This document shows positions 1-7,037 of a stretch of 12,048 nt of DNA, piece by piece. The position numbers and the translations under genes were made by a program. Source of the stretch: an uncultured bacterium (GTDB lineage Bacteria; Bipolaricaulota; Bipolaricaulia; UBA7950; UBA9294); NCBI GenBank assembly GCA_903859225.1, contig CAIOLV010000036.1, positions 1 to 12,048 on the forward strand, read 5' to 3'. Below the pieces are notes generated by a model that searched no databases, had not been told where the DNA came from, and saw nothing but the letters and a program-made list of their open reading frames with translations. How positions within the stretch are numbered: the stretch's first letter is position 1; every line of letters begins with the position of its first letter.

Positions 1-981
1 ATGGCACACACGACGGGCAAGGGACGCACGGTGCGCATGCCGTGGTCGGACCTCGCCGAGGGCCGCAACTTCCTCAACAAGCTGTGGAACATGTCGCGCT
101 TCGTACTGATGAACCTCGGCGACGAGCGCCCGACCCTCCCCCGGAGGATCGCCACGCTGGAGGATCGCTACATCCTGTCCCGGCTGTCGGGGACGATCGA
201 GACCGTGACCAAGCATCTCGAGGAGTACAACTTCCACCTCGCGGCCGAGGCGCTCTACGATTTCACCTGGCACGACGTGTGCGACTGGTACGTCGAGATG
301 GTGAAGCCACGTCTCGCCTCGGGCGATGCGGAGGCCCGCGGCGTCTTGTGCCACGTGCTGCGGGAGACGGTCAAGCTCCTGCACCCGTTCATCCCGTTTG
401 TCACGGAAGAGATCTGGCAGGTGCTCGGCGGCGATCCTCCATCTATCTCGATTGCCACGTTCCCGACACCGCGCTCCGAGTGGCGCGACGACGAGGCGGA
501 AGCGCAGATGGCCCTCGTGCGGAACGTCGTGCTCGGCGTCCGCTCGCTACGCGCCGAGCACAACGTGCCGGCAAACGCCAAGACCCATCCCATCACGCGC
601 CTGGATGACCCGTCCTACCTGCCCGTTCTTGAGCAGAATCGTGACTTCCTCTGTGGGTCGACGGGTTCGGAGACCTGGCAGTTCATCCAGAGTCCCGTGA
701 CGATCGACATTCCGGAAGGCGCGGGTCGATTCATCTTCGTCGGTGGCGAGGATATCGTCCCTTTGGCCGAGCACATCGACGTCGAGGCAGAAAAGGCACG
801 GCTCCGAGAGGAACTGGAAGAGGCCATCCGCGAACTGGCCAAGGTCGAGGCAAAGCTCGTGAACGAGCAGTTCCTCGCACGCGCTCCAGAGGACGTCGTG
901 GCCAAAGAGCGCGGCAAGGAAGATGAGTTCCGGCAGAAGCGCGACCGGCTAGAGTCGAGCCTCGCATCGCTCGGAGCCTAG
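1..981 (+). CDS. valS: Valine--tRNA ligase, C-terminal part (5' end outside window)
   Basis: This is the last 326 residues of valyl-tRNA synthetase, which charges tRNA-Val in the cytoplasm. The catalytic Rossmann domain lies upstream of the window. The ATG at base 1 is almost certainly internal, because the opening residues correspond to the segment just after the KMSKS region in full-length enzymes. Visible parts are the anticodon-binding domain at about residues 20-180, with RNFLNKLWNMSRFVLMNL (22-39), YDFTWHDVCDWYVE (86-99) and LHPFIPFVTEEIWQ (127-140). A linker follows, then the C-terminal coiled-coil tRNA-binding arm at about 258-326, with the family-typical NEQFLARAPEDVVAKER (288-304). 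The stop codon directly abuts the folC start, so this is the upstream member of a valS-folC-uppS-cdsA operon. The valS-folC pairing is common in bacteria. The reading frame shows no damage. Confidence 0.96.
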   Translation: MAHTTGKGRTVRMPWSDLAEGRNFLNKLWNMSRFVLMNLGDERPTLPRRIATLEDRYILSRLSGTIETVTKHLEEYNFHLAAEALYDFTWHDVCDWYVEMVKPRLASGDAEARGVLCHVLRETVKLLHPFIPFVTEEIWQVLGGDPPSISIATFPTPRSEWRDDEAEAQMALVRNVVLGVRSLRAEHNVPANAKTHPITRLDDPSYLPVLEQNRDFLCGSTGSETWQFIQSPVTIDIPEGAGRFIFVGGEDIVPLAEHIDVEAEKARLREELEEAIRELAKVEAKLVNEQFLARAPEDVVAKERGKEDEFRQKRDRLESSLASLGA

Positions 982-2256
982 ATGGAGTACGCGGAGTCGC
1001 GCACCCTCCTCGATCGACTGCCTCGCTTCGAGGTGAAGCCCGGGCTCGCGCGGATCAACCGCCTCCTCGAGCGTCTTGGGCATCCCGAGCGTAGCTTCCC
1101 AGCCGTCCACGTCACCGGGACGAACGGCAAGGGATCGGTTGTCGCCATGTTGTCGAGCGTCCTCCAGTGCGCCGGCTACCGCGTGGGCCGGTACACGTCG
1201 CCCGACCTGGTCGGCTTCCTCGACCGGATCTGCATCGACGGGCAGTGGATCTCGGAGGACGCGTTCTCGAGCATCGTCGAGCGGATGGCTCCGGAACTCC
1301 TCGCCGAGACCGACCGGCCGAGCCAGTTCGAAGCCCTGACGGCGGTCGGGCTCGAGCACTACCGCACGGGCGCTGTCGACATCGCCGTGGTCGAGGTCGG
1401 CCTCGGCGGCCGCTACGACGCAACCAACGTGATCACGCCGGTCCTCACCATCTTGACGAACGTGGCACTCGATCACACGGCACTTCTCGGGAGCACGGCA
1501 GCGGAGATTGCGTGGGAGAAGGCGGGGATCGCCAAGCCCGGTGCGCCGATGCTCGTCGGCTGCCTCACCCTCGACGTCGAGGCCGTCGTCCGCCGCGAGT
1601 GCACGGCGGTTGGCGCGCCGCTTCGCGCCGCTGACGTCGCCGTGCGGAGTCTCGGCCGCGCCGAACGGGTCGCCGTCTACGACGTCGAGGGCGTGGATTT
1701 GCCACGCCGCGTCGAGCTTCCGCTTCTTGGAATCTACCAGGTCGAGAACCTGCGACTCGCACTCGCCGGCGTCCTCCTCCTCCGCGAACAGGGATGGCGC
1801 ATCCCGGAGGGCGCGGTCCGCGAGGGACTCTCCTCCGTGGCGTGGCCCGGACGGTGGGAGGTCGTCCGAGAGACGCCGACCGTGATCCTCGACGGCGCCC
1901 ACAACGTCGCTGCGGCGACCGTGGCGGCTCAGGCCATCGTGGATTGGGAACCTCGCCGGGAACGACGGACTCTCCTTCTCGGGATCTTGAAGGACAAGGA
2001 TGTTGCCGGCGTCGTCCGCGTTCTCGCGCCGCTCTTCGCGACGATCGGAATCGCCGCGTCGGCCAGTCCACGCGCCCTTGGAGTGGACGAGCTCGCAGGA
2101 CACGTCAACCAACACGCTGAGTGTTGCATCCGCTATGATTCCGTAGAGGAGGGGGTGCGCGATCTGTTGCGCCGCGCGGATCCACGGGACACGATCCTCG
2201 TAACCGGATCCCTCACCGTGGTTGCGGAGGCGCGCAGGGCGCTGGGAGGCGGATGA
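982..2256 (+). CDS. folC: Folylpolyglutamate synthase / dihydrofolate synthase
   Basis: A Mur-ligase-family enzyme of 424 residues, the normal length. It adds glutamate to dihydropteroate and/or tetrahydrofolate using ATP, in cytosolic folate metabolism. Visible motifs are the ATP-binding P-loop VTGTNGKGS (44-52), the substrate-loop region YTSPDLVGFLDRI (71-83), PSQFEALTA (113-121), VEVGLGGRYDATNVI (137-151), the central-domain DHTALLGSTAAEIAWEKAGI (164-183) and DGAHN in the C-terminal ligase domain. The ATG directly follows the valS stop, with a GGAG ribosome-binding site inside the end of valS. The stop overlaps the uppS start. The usual His of the [ST]SPHL motif is Asp here. The two FolC activities cannot be separated from sequence alone. 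Confidence 0.95.
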   Translation: MEYAESRTLLDRLPRFEVKPGLARINRLLERLGHPERSFPAVHVTGTNGKGSVVAMLSSVLQCAGYRVGRYTSPDLVGFLDRICIDGQWISEDAFSSIVERMAPELLAETDRPSQFEALTAVGLEHYRTGAVDIAVVEVGLGGRYDATNVITPVLTILTNVALDHTALLGSTAAEIAWEKAGIAKPGAPMLVGCLTLDVEAVVRRECTAVGAPLRAADVAVRSLGRAERVAVYDVEGVDLPRRVELPLLGIYQVENLRLALAGVLLLREQGWRIPEGAVREGLSSVAWPGRWEVVRETPTVILDGAHNVAAATVAAQAIVDWEPRRERRTLLLGILKDKDVAGVVRVLAPLFATIGIAASASPRALGVDELAGHVNQHAECCIRYDSVEEGVRDLLRRADPRDTILVTGSLTVVAEARRALGGG

Positions 2257-2999
2257 GGACGCTGCTCGAACGGGTGAAGGAGGGCGGGCTCCCGCGACAC
2301 GTTGCCGTCATCATGGACGGCAACGGGCGTTGGGCGAAGGCCCATGGCCTGTCGCGCACGTCCGGGCATCAAGCCGGCGCCCTCGCGGCCGAACGACTGA
2401 TTCGGTTCGTCGGGTCGAAGTTGGAGCTTCCCTACCTCACGCTGTTCGCGTTTTCCTCGGAGAATTGGGCGCGCCCGCAATCTGAGGTCGCCTTCCTGAT
2501 GGACCTCCTCACGGACTTCATCCGAACGCGGCTCGCCGAGCTGGTCGACGCGGGCGTGCAGTTGCGCGTCATCGGCGATCGGGAGCGGATCCCGTCCGCC
2601 CTGCGGGACCAGGTTGCAGACGGAATCGCCGCCACCGCGGACGGCGAGCGTCTTCACCTAACGATCGCCCTGAGCTACGGAGGACGGCAGGAACTCGCGG
2701 CCGCCGCCCGCAGGATCGCCTCCGATGTCGTCGCGGGGAAGATCCGCCCCGGCGACGTGGACGAGACCGCCGTGGCGGATCGACTCGAGACAGCGGGAAT
2801 GCCTGATCCGGATCTCGTCATCCGCACGAGCGGCGAGGAAAGGCTCTCCAACTTCCTCCTGTGGCAGTCGGCCTACGCCGAGCTCTGCTTCACCGACGTC
2901 CTGTGGCCCGATTTCGTGCCCGCCGAGTTCTTGCGCTGCCTGGCAGCGTATCAGCGTCGGCGGCGTCGCTTCGGCCTCGTGGAGGGGATGGAGACATGA
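2253..2999 (+). CDS. uppS: Undecaprenyl diphosphate synthase (cis-prenyltransferase)
   Basis: A 248-residue protein of normal family length. It condenses isopentenyl diphosphate units onto farnesyl diphosphate to make the C55 lipid carrier of peptidoglycan and other wall polymers. The five conserved cis-prenyltransferase regions are present: MDGNGRWA (21-28, with the catalytic Asp22), SGHQAG (37-42), FAFSSENW (65-72), and the pyrophosphate-binding block starting RTSGEERLSNF (191-201) and running into WQSAYAE, then FTDVLWPDF (213-221). Arg191, Arg197, Ser199 and Glu210 sit where the E. coli enzyme has Arg194, Arg200, Ser202 and Glu213. The start ATG overlaps the folC stop (ATGA), and the stop overlaps the cdsA start in the same way, so the genes are translationally coupled. 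The product chain length is inferred from the family. Confidence 0.96.
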   Translation: MRTLLERVKEGGLPRHVAVIMDGNGRWAKAHGLSRTSGHQAGALAAERLIRFVGSKLELPYLTLFAFSSENWARPQSEVAFLMDLLTDFIRTRLAELVDAGVQLRVIGDRERIPSALRDQVADGIAATADGERLHLTIALSYGGRQELAAAARRIASDVVAGKIRPGDVDETAVADRLETAGMPDPDLVIRTSGEERLSNFLLWQSAYAELCFTDVLWPDFVPAEFLRCLAAYQRRRRRFGLVEGMET

Positions 3000-3892
3000 A
3001 CCTGGTGAAGAGAATCGTGAGCGGCGTCATCGGCAGCATCGTCGTCCTCGGCGTCGTCTATGTCGGCGCTCGATTCGACGTGCGCTGGATCGCCGGAGCC
3101 CTCATTCTCGGCGTTGCGTACCTGACTGCGCTCGAGTATCTCCACCTGATGAAGAAGCTCGACATCCCGCTCGCCGCGCCCGAGTTTCTCATCTGGATCC
3201 CCCTTCTCGTCCTGAGCTACCTCGTGCTCGACGGCCGCTACGCCGACGTCATGCTCCTTTTCGCGATTTCCTATCAGGTTCTCCGATACCTCGCCGTCAC
3301 ACCGCACCGCACGGGGTTTCTCCAAGCGGTGGCCGGGGTCTTCGGACTTCTCTACATCCCGTGGCTGCTGCACTATTTCTACCTGATCTACTTGGGAGCG
3401 CCAGGCCAGTCCGCCGTGATGGGCGCCGCGAACGGCATGACCGCCCTTCAGTCACGCATGTTCGGCGCTGCAAACGGCATCATCGTTCTGCTCATGGTTT
3501 TCGGCTACGACAGCGGCGCCTTCTTCGTGGGCTCGGCGATCGGGCGCCACAAGGCATTCCCCAACGTCAGTCCAAGCAAGACCTGGGAAGGAGTCGCCGG
3601 CGGGTTCGTCTTCACGGTCCTCGCCGTAATGGTCGGGGCCCTCCTCGATCCGCTGTGGCGGGATTTCGTCTACTGGAAAGGGTTCCCGCACGTCATCGTT
3701 TCGTCCGTCTGCGTCGGGTGGGCCGTCCAGCTTGGCGACGTGTTCGCGTCAAAGCTGAAGCGCGCCGCGGGCGTGAAGGATTCGGGCGTCTTTCTCCCCG
3801 GGCATGGCGGGGCACTCGATCGCATCGATGGACTCCTGTTCGCTCTGCCCGTTTTCTACTTCTACTACCACTACATCCTTCACTTCCTGTAG
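2996..3892 (+). CDS. cdsA: Phosphatidate cytidylyltransferase (CDP-diacylglycerol synthase)
   Basis: An integral membrane enzyme of 298 residues that makes CDP-diacylglycerol from phosphatidic acid and CTP, the branch point of phospholipid synthesis. Several hydrophobic segments are visible (about 8-25, 30-48, 64-78, 83-100, 108-135, 158-182, 202-218, 231-250, 279-295). The family signature is complete: SKLKRAAGVKDSG (252-264), PGHGGALDRID (268-278). Upstream lie the conserved FGYDSGAFFVGSAIGRHK (169-186) and SPSKTWEG (192-199). The start chosen is the ATG overlapping the uppS stop; it gives the usual short cytoplasmic start MNLVKRIVSG. The open frame extends upstream but there encodes uppS-shadow residues. 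It is the last gene of the operon. The dxr and rseP genes, which often follow uppS-cdsA, are absent here. Confidence 0.95.
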   Translation: MNLVKRIVSGVIGSIVVLGVVYVGARFDVRWIAGALILGVAYLTALEYLHLMKKLDIPLAAPEFLIWIPLLVLSYLVLDGRYADVMLLFAISYQVLRYLAVTPHRTGFLQAVAGVFGLLYIPWLLHYFYLIYLGAPGQSAVMGAANGMTALQSRMFGAANGIIVLLMVFGYDSGAFFVGSAIGRHKAFPNVSPSKTWEGVAGGFVFTVLAVMVGALLDPLWRDFVYWKGFPHVIVSSVCVGWAVQLGDVFASKLKRAAGVKDSGVFLPGHGGALDRIDGLLFALPVFYFYYHYILHFL

Positions 3893-3939
3893 CCGCGGAC
3901 AGCACAAACCACCGTGCCCATCAAGCCACGCCAAAGTGA

Positions 3940-3969
3940 AGGGCGGCCCAGCGGATGCCAGGCCGCCCT
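3940..3969. terminator. GC-rich hairpin between convergent cdsA and iscR
   Basis: A perfect stem pairs GGGCGGCC (3941-3948) with GGCCGCCC (3961-3968), extended by an A-T pair, with a 12-nt loop. It lies 48 nt after the cdsA stop and about 140 nt past the iscR stop on the other strand. No clear T-run follows on + (TCTCCGGG); the - strand exit is slightly more T-rich (TTCACTTTGG). It probably ends transcription from one or both sides. The stem is certain; the function is inferred from position. Confidence 0.5.
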
Positions 3970-4041
3970 CTCCGGGTGGTGAAAAAGATGAGGGGGTTCT
4001 TCTTCGTGACGCGACTATAGCATAAAGGCTTCCCAGCGTCC

Positions 4042-4055
4042 GTAATGTGCATTAC
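4042..4055. repeat. 14-bp palindrome in the convergent intergenic region
   Basis: GTAATG and CATTAC form perfect 6-bp arms around a 2-bp TG centre. It sits in an AT-richer patch of otherwise GC-rich DNA, 57 bp past the iscR stop codon. It is too short to be a terminator. It could be a protein-binding site, but no adjacent gene start explains one, and chance is possible. Confidence 0.3.
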
Positions 4056-4111
4056 TAAGCGATTCGCGCCACCAAAACGCTGATGGAGATGGATGGAGAG
4101 CTGGCCACAAC

Positions 4112-4522
4112 CTAGCCCGCCATGCCGCCCCGAAGGTCATCCAGCGAGGTTTTGTCCAGCAGGTCGCGGAAACGATCGTTGATCGTCCGCCAGGCACCCT
4201 TCGTCGGACAGACGCCGGTCAGCCGACACGACGTGCCGCCGTCCAGGCAATCCACGAGATCGAGGCACTCGTCGAGCGACTCGAGAACGCGCCGCACGGA
4301 CACCTTCTCGGCCGGCAGCTTCAGGATGTACCCGCCGCCGCGCCCTTGGCGGGACGTGACGAGACCCGCCTGCCGCAACTGGTGAAGAATCTTCTCGATG
4401 AATGCAACCGGAAGACCGTACTGCTCAGCAATCCAGACCGCCGAGCGCGGAGTGTCTTCGGGCGCCCGGGCGAGTTCGACGGCGGCAATCAGGCCGTAGC
4501 TGGCCTTCTTCGTCAACTGCAC
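4112..4522 (-). CDS. iscR: Rrf2-family Fe-S cluster regulator, IscR-like
   Basis: A 136-residue transcription factor with the Rrf2 winged helix-turn-helix at about residues 1-70 (KKASYGLIAAVELA, VAFIEKILHQLR, GRGGGYILKLP). Glu43 is present; in E. coli IscR this residue governs DNA-site choice. The cluster-binding region has Cys92, Cys99 and Cys105 (spacing CX6CX5C), with an additional Cys86. The usual fourth ligand, His107 in E. coli IscR, is not obvious: the residues after the last Cys are PTK. The start is GTG, inside the end of iscU (10-bp overlap), giving the canonical opening MQLTKKASYG. It is likely to repress or tune the iscS-iscU-iscR transcript according to Fe-S status, by analogy with IscR. 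It could instead sense something other than a [2Fe-2S] cluster. Confidence 0.88.
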   Translation of the reverse strand: MQLTKKASYGLIAAVELARAPEDTPRSAVWIAEQYGLPVAFIEKILHQLRQAGLVTSRQGRGGGYILKLPAEKVSVRRVLESLDECLDLVDCLDGGTSCRLTGVCPTKGAWRTINDRFRDLLDKTSLDDLRGGMAG

Positions 4523-5031
4523 GATGGCGCCTCGTCGGTCTTCCCTTTCGACGGGTCGCGGTCGAGGAACACCTTGTACCGCTCCTCCAAGGTGGCCATG
4601 TCCTTCTGGATGTGCTCGTGCCGAGCTTGGAGCGCGGCCGGAATGTCGCGCCCCTCCTTCGTCAGGTACTCGTAGATGGCTTCACTGAGCGCATCCGCGG
4701 CCAGTCCCGAGCAGTGCATCTTGATCGGAGGGAGCCCGCCGAGCTGGTTTGCCACGTCGCGATTCGAGATGGCAATGGCTTCCTCGAGCGTGCGTCCTTT
4801 CGCCAAGTCGGACACCATCGATGACGTTGCGATCGCCGCCGTGCACCCGAACGTCTCCCACGAGACGTCGGCGATGACCTCGCGCCCCGTGGCGTCGCGC
4901 TCGACGCGGATGTAGAGCCACATCACGTCTCCGCACAGGATGTTGCCCACTCGACCCACCGCTGAGTACTCCTTCATCTTGCCCATGTTGTGGGGATGAC
5001 GGAAGTGCTCGATGACTTTCTCTGTGTACAT
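4513..5031 (-). CDS. iscU: Fe-S cluster assembly scaffold, IscU/NifU N-terminal type
   Basis: A scaffold protein on which IscS-derived sulfur and iron are assembled into clusters, 172 residues long. The three ligand Cys are present: Cys33 in LCGD (with Asp35), Cys63 in FGCTAAIATSS, and Cys107 in PPIKMHCSGLAADAL. His106 precedes the last one. GCTAA instead of the proteobacterial GCGSA resembles the NifU-like scaffolds of anaerobes. After the roughly 125-residue scaffold fold comes a charged, probably helical tail of about 45 residues ending in PSCS; it is neither the NifU ferredoxin nor the Nfu domain. The start chosen is ATG at 5031, sharing one base with the iscS stop (TGATG); the preceding in-frame GTG at 5034 would add one residue. 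The gene lies between iscS and iscR and overlaps both. Confidence 0.92.
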   Translation of the reverse strand: MYTEKVIEHFRHPHNMGKMKEYSAVGRVGNILCGDVMWLYIRVERDATGREVIADVSWETFGCTAAIATSSMVSDLAKGRTLEEAIAISNRDVANQLGGLPPIKMHCSGLAADALSEAIYEYLTKEGRDIPAALQARHEHIQKDMATLEERYKVFLDRDPSKGKTDEAPSCS

Positions 5032-6188
5032 CACTCACCCACCTTGAACGGGGACATCGCGCGGAGTTCGCCGACCACGCGCGGAAGCACATCAAGCAGG
5101 CGCTCGACGTCAGCGTCCGTCGTGTCCCGACCGGTGCTGATGCGCAGGCTGCCATGTGCCATCGACAAGGGAACGCCGATCGCCACGAGCACGTGACTCG
5201 GCTCCAGATTTGGGGAAGAGCAGGCTGATCCCGTTGAAGCCGCGATTCCGGCCTCGTCGAGCTTCATCACCAGACTCTCGCCTTCGATCCCGGCGAAACT
5301 GAAGTTCGTGATGTGCGGCAGGCTGTCCTCCGGATGACCGTTCAGACGAGTGCCGGGCATCCGAAGCACGCGATCGATGATCCGTCGCCGGAGGCGCCAC
5401 ATTCTGGCCGTGACCTCGTCCCGCTCGGCAAGTGCAAGTCGCAACGCGGCGGCAAAGCCGACGATGGCAGGGACATTCTCGGTCCCACTGCGGAGGCCGC
5501 GCTCGTGCCCGCCGCCGTGGGTCAGGGGGACAAGCCTCGTCCCTCGCCGAGCATAGAGGAAGCCCACTCCCTTCGGACCGTGCAGCTTGTGCGCCGACGC
5601 CGCGAGCAGATCGACGCTGTCCATGGGAAGGTCCACCTTGCCCAGCGCCTGGACGGCGTCCGTGTGGAAGAGAACGCCGCGCTCCCGACAGATCCGGCCG
5701 ATCTCCGCGATCGGTTCGAGCGTGCCGATCTCGTTGTTCCCCGCCATGATCGAGACGAGGAACGTGTCCTTACGGAGGGCGGCGCGCACCGTTTCAGGAT
5801 CGACTCGCCCTGTTCCGTCCACATCAGCAAGCGTGACGGCGAATCCCATCGGCTGCAGCCACTCCACCGCACGCAAGACCGCATCGTGTTCCACTTTGGA
5901 CGCGATCACGTGCCCGCCGCCCCCGGAACGGGCGAGGGCAGCCCCGACGATGGCAAGGTTGTCCGCCTCGGTTGCGCCGGAGGTAAACACGATCTCGTCC
6001 GCGCGGACGCCGAGCGAGTCGGCCATCGACTCCCGGCTCTCTTCGACGGCGTGGCGCGCCTCCTGGCCGAAGCTATGGAGGCTGGATGCATTGCCATAGC
6101 GGACATCGAAGTACGGCGCCATCGCATCGACGACTGCCCGAGCCACCTGCGTCGTCGCGCTGTTGTCTAGATAGACTCGGTCAGGCAT
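5031..6188 (-). CDS. iscS: Cysteine desulfurase, NifS/IscS class
   Basis: A PLP-dependent class V aminotransferase-fold enzyme of 385 residues that removes sulfur from cysteine as a persulfide for Fe-S clusters, and possibly for tRNA thiolation. Visible are the N-terminal YLDNSATT (6-13), TSGATEADN (69-77), His101 in VEHDAV, the PLP-contacting HTDAVQ (175-180), the Schiff-base Lys201 in SAHKLHGPKG, GTENV (235-239), and the catalytic Cys323 in STGSACSS on the mobile loop. The C-terminal LRISTGR is also present. The ATG start gives the canonical short N-terminus. It is the first gene of a three-gene cluster with iscU and iscR, transcribed away from the rubredoxin terminator. The symbol could equally be nifS; no nitrogenase genes are in view. 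Confidence 0.94.
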   Translation of the reverse strand: MPDRVYLDNSATTQVARAVVDAMAPYFDVRYGNASSLHSFGQEARHAVEESRESMADSLGVRADEIVFTSGATEADNLAIVGAALARSGGGGHVIASKVEHDAVLRAVEWLQPMGFAVTLADVDGTGRVDPETVRAALRKDTFLVSIMAGNNEIGTLEPIAEIGRICRERGVLFHTDAVQALGKVDLPMDSVDLLAASAHKLHGPKGVGFLYARRGTRLVPLTHGGGHERGLRSGTENVPAIVGFAAALRLALAERDEVTARMWRLRRRIIDRVLRMPGTRLNGHPEDSLPHITNFSFAGIEGESLVMKLDEAGIAASTGSACSSPNLEPSHVLVAIGVPLSMAHGSLRISTGRDTTDADVERLLDVLPRVVGELRAMSPFKVGE

Positions 6189-6240
6189 TCGGGATCACCG
6201 CGGAAATCCTACCACCAGAGTCCGACTTATACAAGAAGGA
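6189..6240 (-). promoter_or_regulatory. Putative promoter region of the iscS-iscU-iscR cluster
   Basis: On the - strand, TATAAG (6231-6226) stands about 38 nt upstream of the iscS ATG and could be a -10 box, though no good -35 is visible. It touches a short perfect-arm palindrome, AGTC-C-GACT (+ strand 6219-6227), near the expected transcription start. GACT/AGTC half-sites occur in known IscR-type operators, so autoregulation by the downstream iscR product is a reasonable but weak inference. The location, between a terminator and a gene start, is the strongest evidence. Confidence 0.3.
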
Positions 6241-6264
6241 AACCGCCGCCCCCGGGGCGGCGGT
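6231..6264 (-). terminator. Rho-independent terminator after the rubredoxin gene
   Basis: Read on the - strand, a very GC-rich stem (ACCGCCGC at 6242-6249 pairs with GCGGCGGT at 6257-6264, extendable inward) is followed by the T-rich tail TTTCCTTCTTGT. It starts 10 nt beyond the rubredoxin stop codon. It closes the smc operon and separates it from iscS. Confidence 0.75.
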
Positions 6265-6273
6265 CCAGGGAAT

Positions 6274-6432
6274 CTAGATCTTCTCGAACAACTCGGCGGC
6301 CGCGCCGCAATCTGGGCAGGTCCAGCCGTCGGGGAGATCCTCAAACGCCGTCCCGGCGGGAACGCCCGTCGTCGGATCGCCGACCTCCGGATCGTAGATG
6401 TAGCCGCACACTGTGCACTCCCACTTATCCAT
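6274..6432 (-). CDS. Rubredoxin
   Basis: A 52-residue one-electron carrier with a single Fe(SCys)4 site. Both cysteine knuckles are present: [10 protein letters not shown] (6-15) and CPDCG (39-43). Between them are the family-typical [17 protein letters not shown] (18-34) and the aromatic residues Trp4, Tyr11, Tyr13, Phe30 and Trp37 of the core. The length is normal. A strong AGGAGGT site lies 5 nt before the ATG. The start overlaps the scpB stop by 8 bp in another frame, so it is co-transcribed with the condensin genes. Rubredoxins serve in anaerobic electron transfer, including superoxide and peroxide reduction, but no partner oxidoreductase lies in the window, so its partner is unknown. 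The Lys common after the second knuckle is absent. Confidence 0.95.
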   Translation of the reverse strand: MDKWECTVCGYIYDPEVGDPTTGVPAGTAFEDLPDGWTCPDCGAAAELFEKI

Positions 6433-7009
6433 CGCTTACCTCCTGCGTCTCCGATGCGGGCCGCGCTTCCAGCGCAGGCTCAGGCGCCCCGTCGACCGGC
6501 ACCGCAACGTGGAATCGGAACTCGTCGATTGTACTCAGACCGAAATGGCGAAGGAACTCGTCGGTCACATGAAGCAGGACCGTTCGCCCGTGGTCCTCGC
6601 CCCGAATCAACCCACGCTCCATGAGATCCTGGATGTGCTCGTAGGCCTTGTTGCCGCGCGTGCGCACCACGTCGGCCTGCGTCGCGGGGTGGTTGTAGGC
6701 GATCACCGCCAGCGTGCGCAACACAGGTTGCGGAATGTCCTGCTGCGGCGCGAGGTGGGCCACTCGATCGACATAGGCCGCCTTCACGCGCAACAGCGCC
6801 CGACCTTCCTCCAGCACGAGCTCGATTCCCGTCGCTCCATCCGCGTACGCTCCCTGAAGATCAGCCAACAGTTGGTCGACGTAGCTGAGCGGCACGTCAT
6901 CGAGGATCTTCGCCAGCGCTCGGCGCGTCAGGGGACGAGAGGCCAGGAACAGGGCCGCCTCCACCAACGCAAGGTCGTTTCCGCGGGAGGCTTCTTCTCC
7001 GTGCGTCAT
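6425..7009 (-). CDS. scpB: Segregation and condensation protein B, archaeal-like
   Basis: The kleisin-associated winged-helix subunit of the SMC condensin, 194 residues. The N-terminal winged helix begins [20 protein letters not shown]. The second, at about residues 90-165, has [38 protein letters not shown] and [15 protein letters not shown] in place of the usual bacterial variant resembles archaeal ScpB proteins. A charged, proline-rich C-terminal tail follows. The ATG at 7009 is chosen because the ScpB fold begins directly after it; the open frame extends 36 codons upstream into scpA antisense-phase sequence. It starts 28 nt after the scpA stop with no clear ribosome-binding site, so coupling to scpA is likely. 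It acts as a dimer on ScpA at the SMC head. Confidence 0.9.
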   Translation of the reverse strand: MTHGEEASRGNDLALVEAALFLASRPLTRRALAKILDDVPLSYVDQLLADLQGAYADGATGIELVLEEGRALLRVKAAYVDRVAHLAPQQDIPQPVLRTLAVIAYNHPATQADVVRTRGNKAYEHIQDLMERGLIRGEDHGRTVLLHVTDEFLRHFGLSTIDEFRFHVAVPVDGAPEPALEARPASETQEVSDG

Positions 7010-7037
7010 CGGGACCAGGACGGGACAGGCGTCGGGA

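Noticed and set aside
949..2115. Long open frame (388 codons) antisense to folC
   Set aside because: It has a composition typical of a GC-rich shadow frame (Arg, Asp and Gly rich) and no recognisable domain. folC is certain on the other strand.
2861..2995. Upstream in-frame extension of cdsA by 45 codons
   Set aside because: It translates the uppS region in the wrong frame. The ATG overlapping the uppS stop gives the normal CdsA N-terminus.
2725..3939. 404-codon open frame across uppS and cdsA in another + frame
   Set aside because: Arg/Ser/Pro-rich shadow of two well-supported genes, with no coding signal of its own.
3989..4020. Possible 10-residue leader peptide with three consecutive Phe codons
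   Set aside because: No downstream + strand gene exists for it to control, and no attenuator-like alternative stems were seen.
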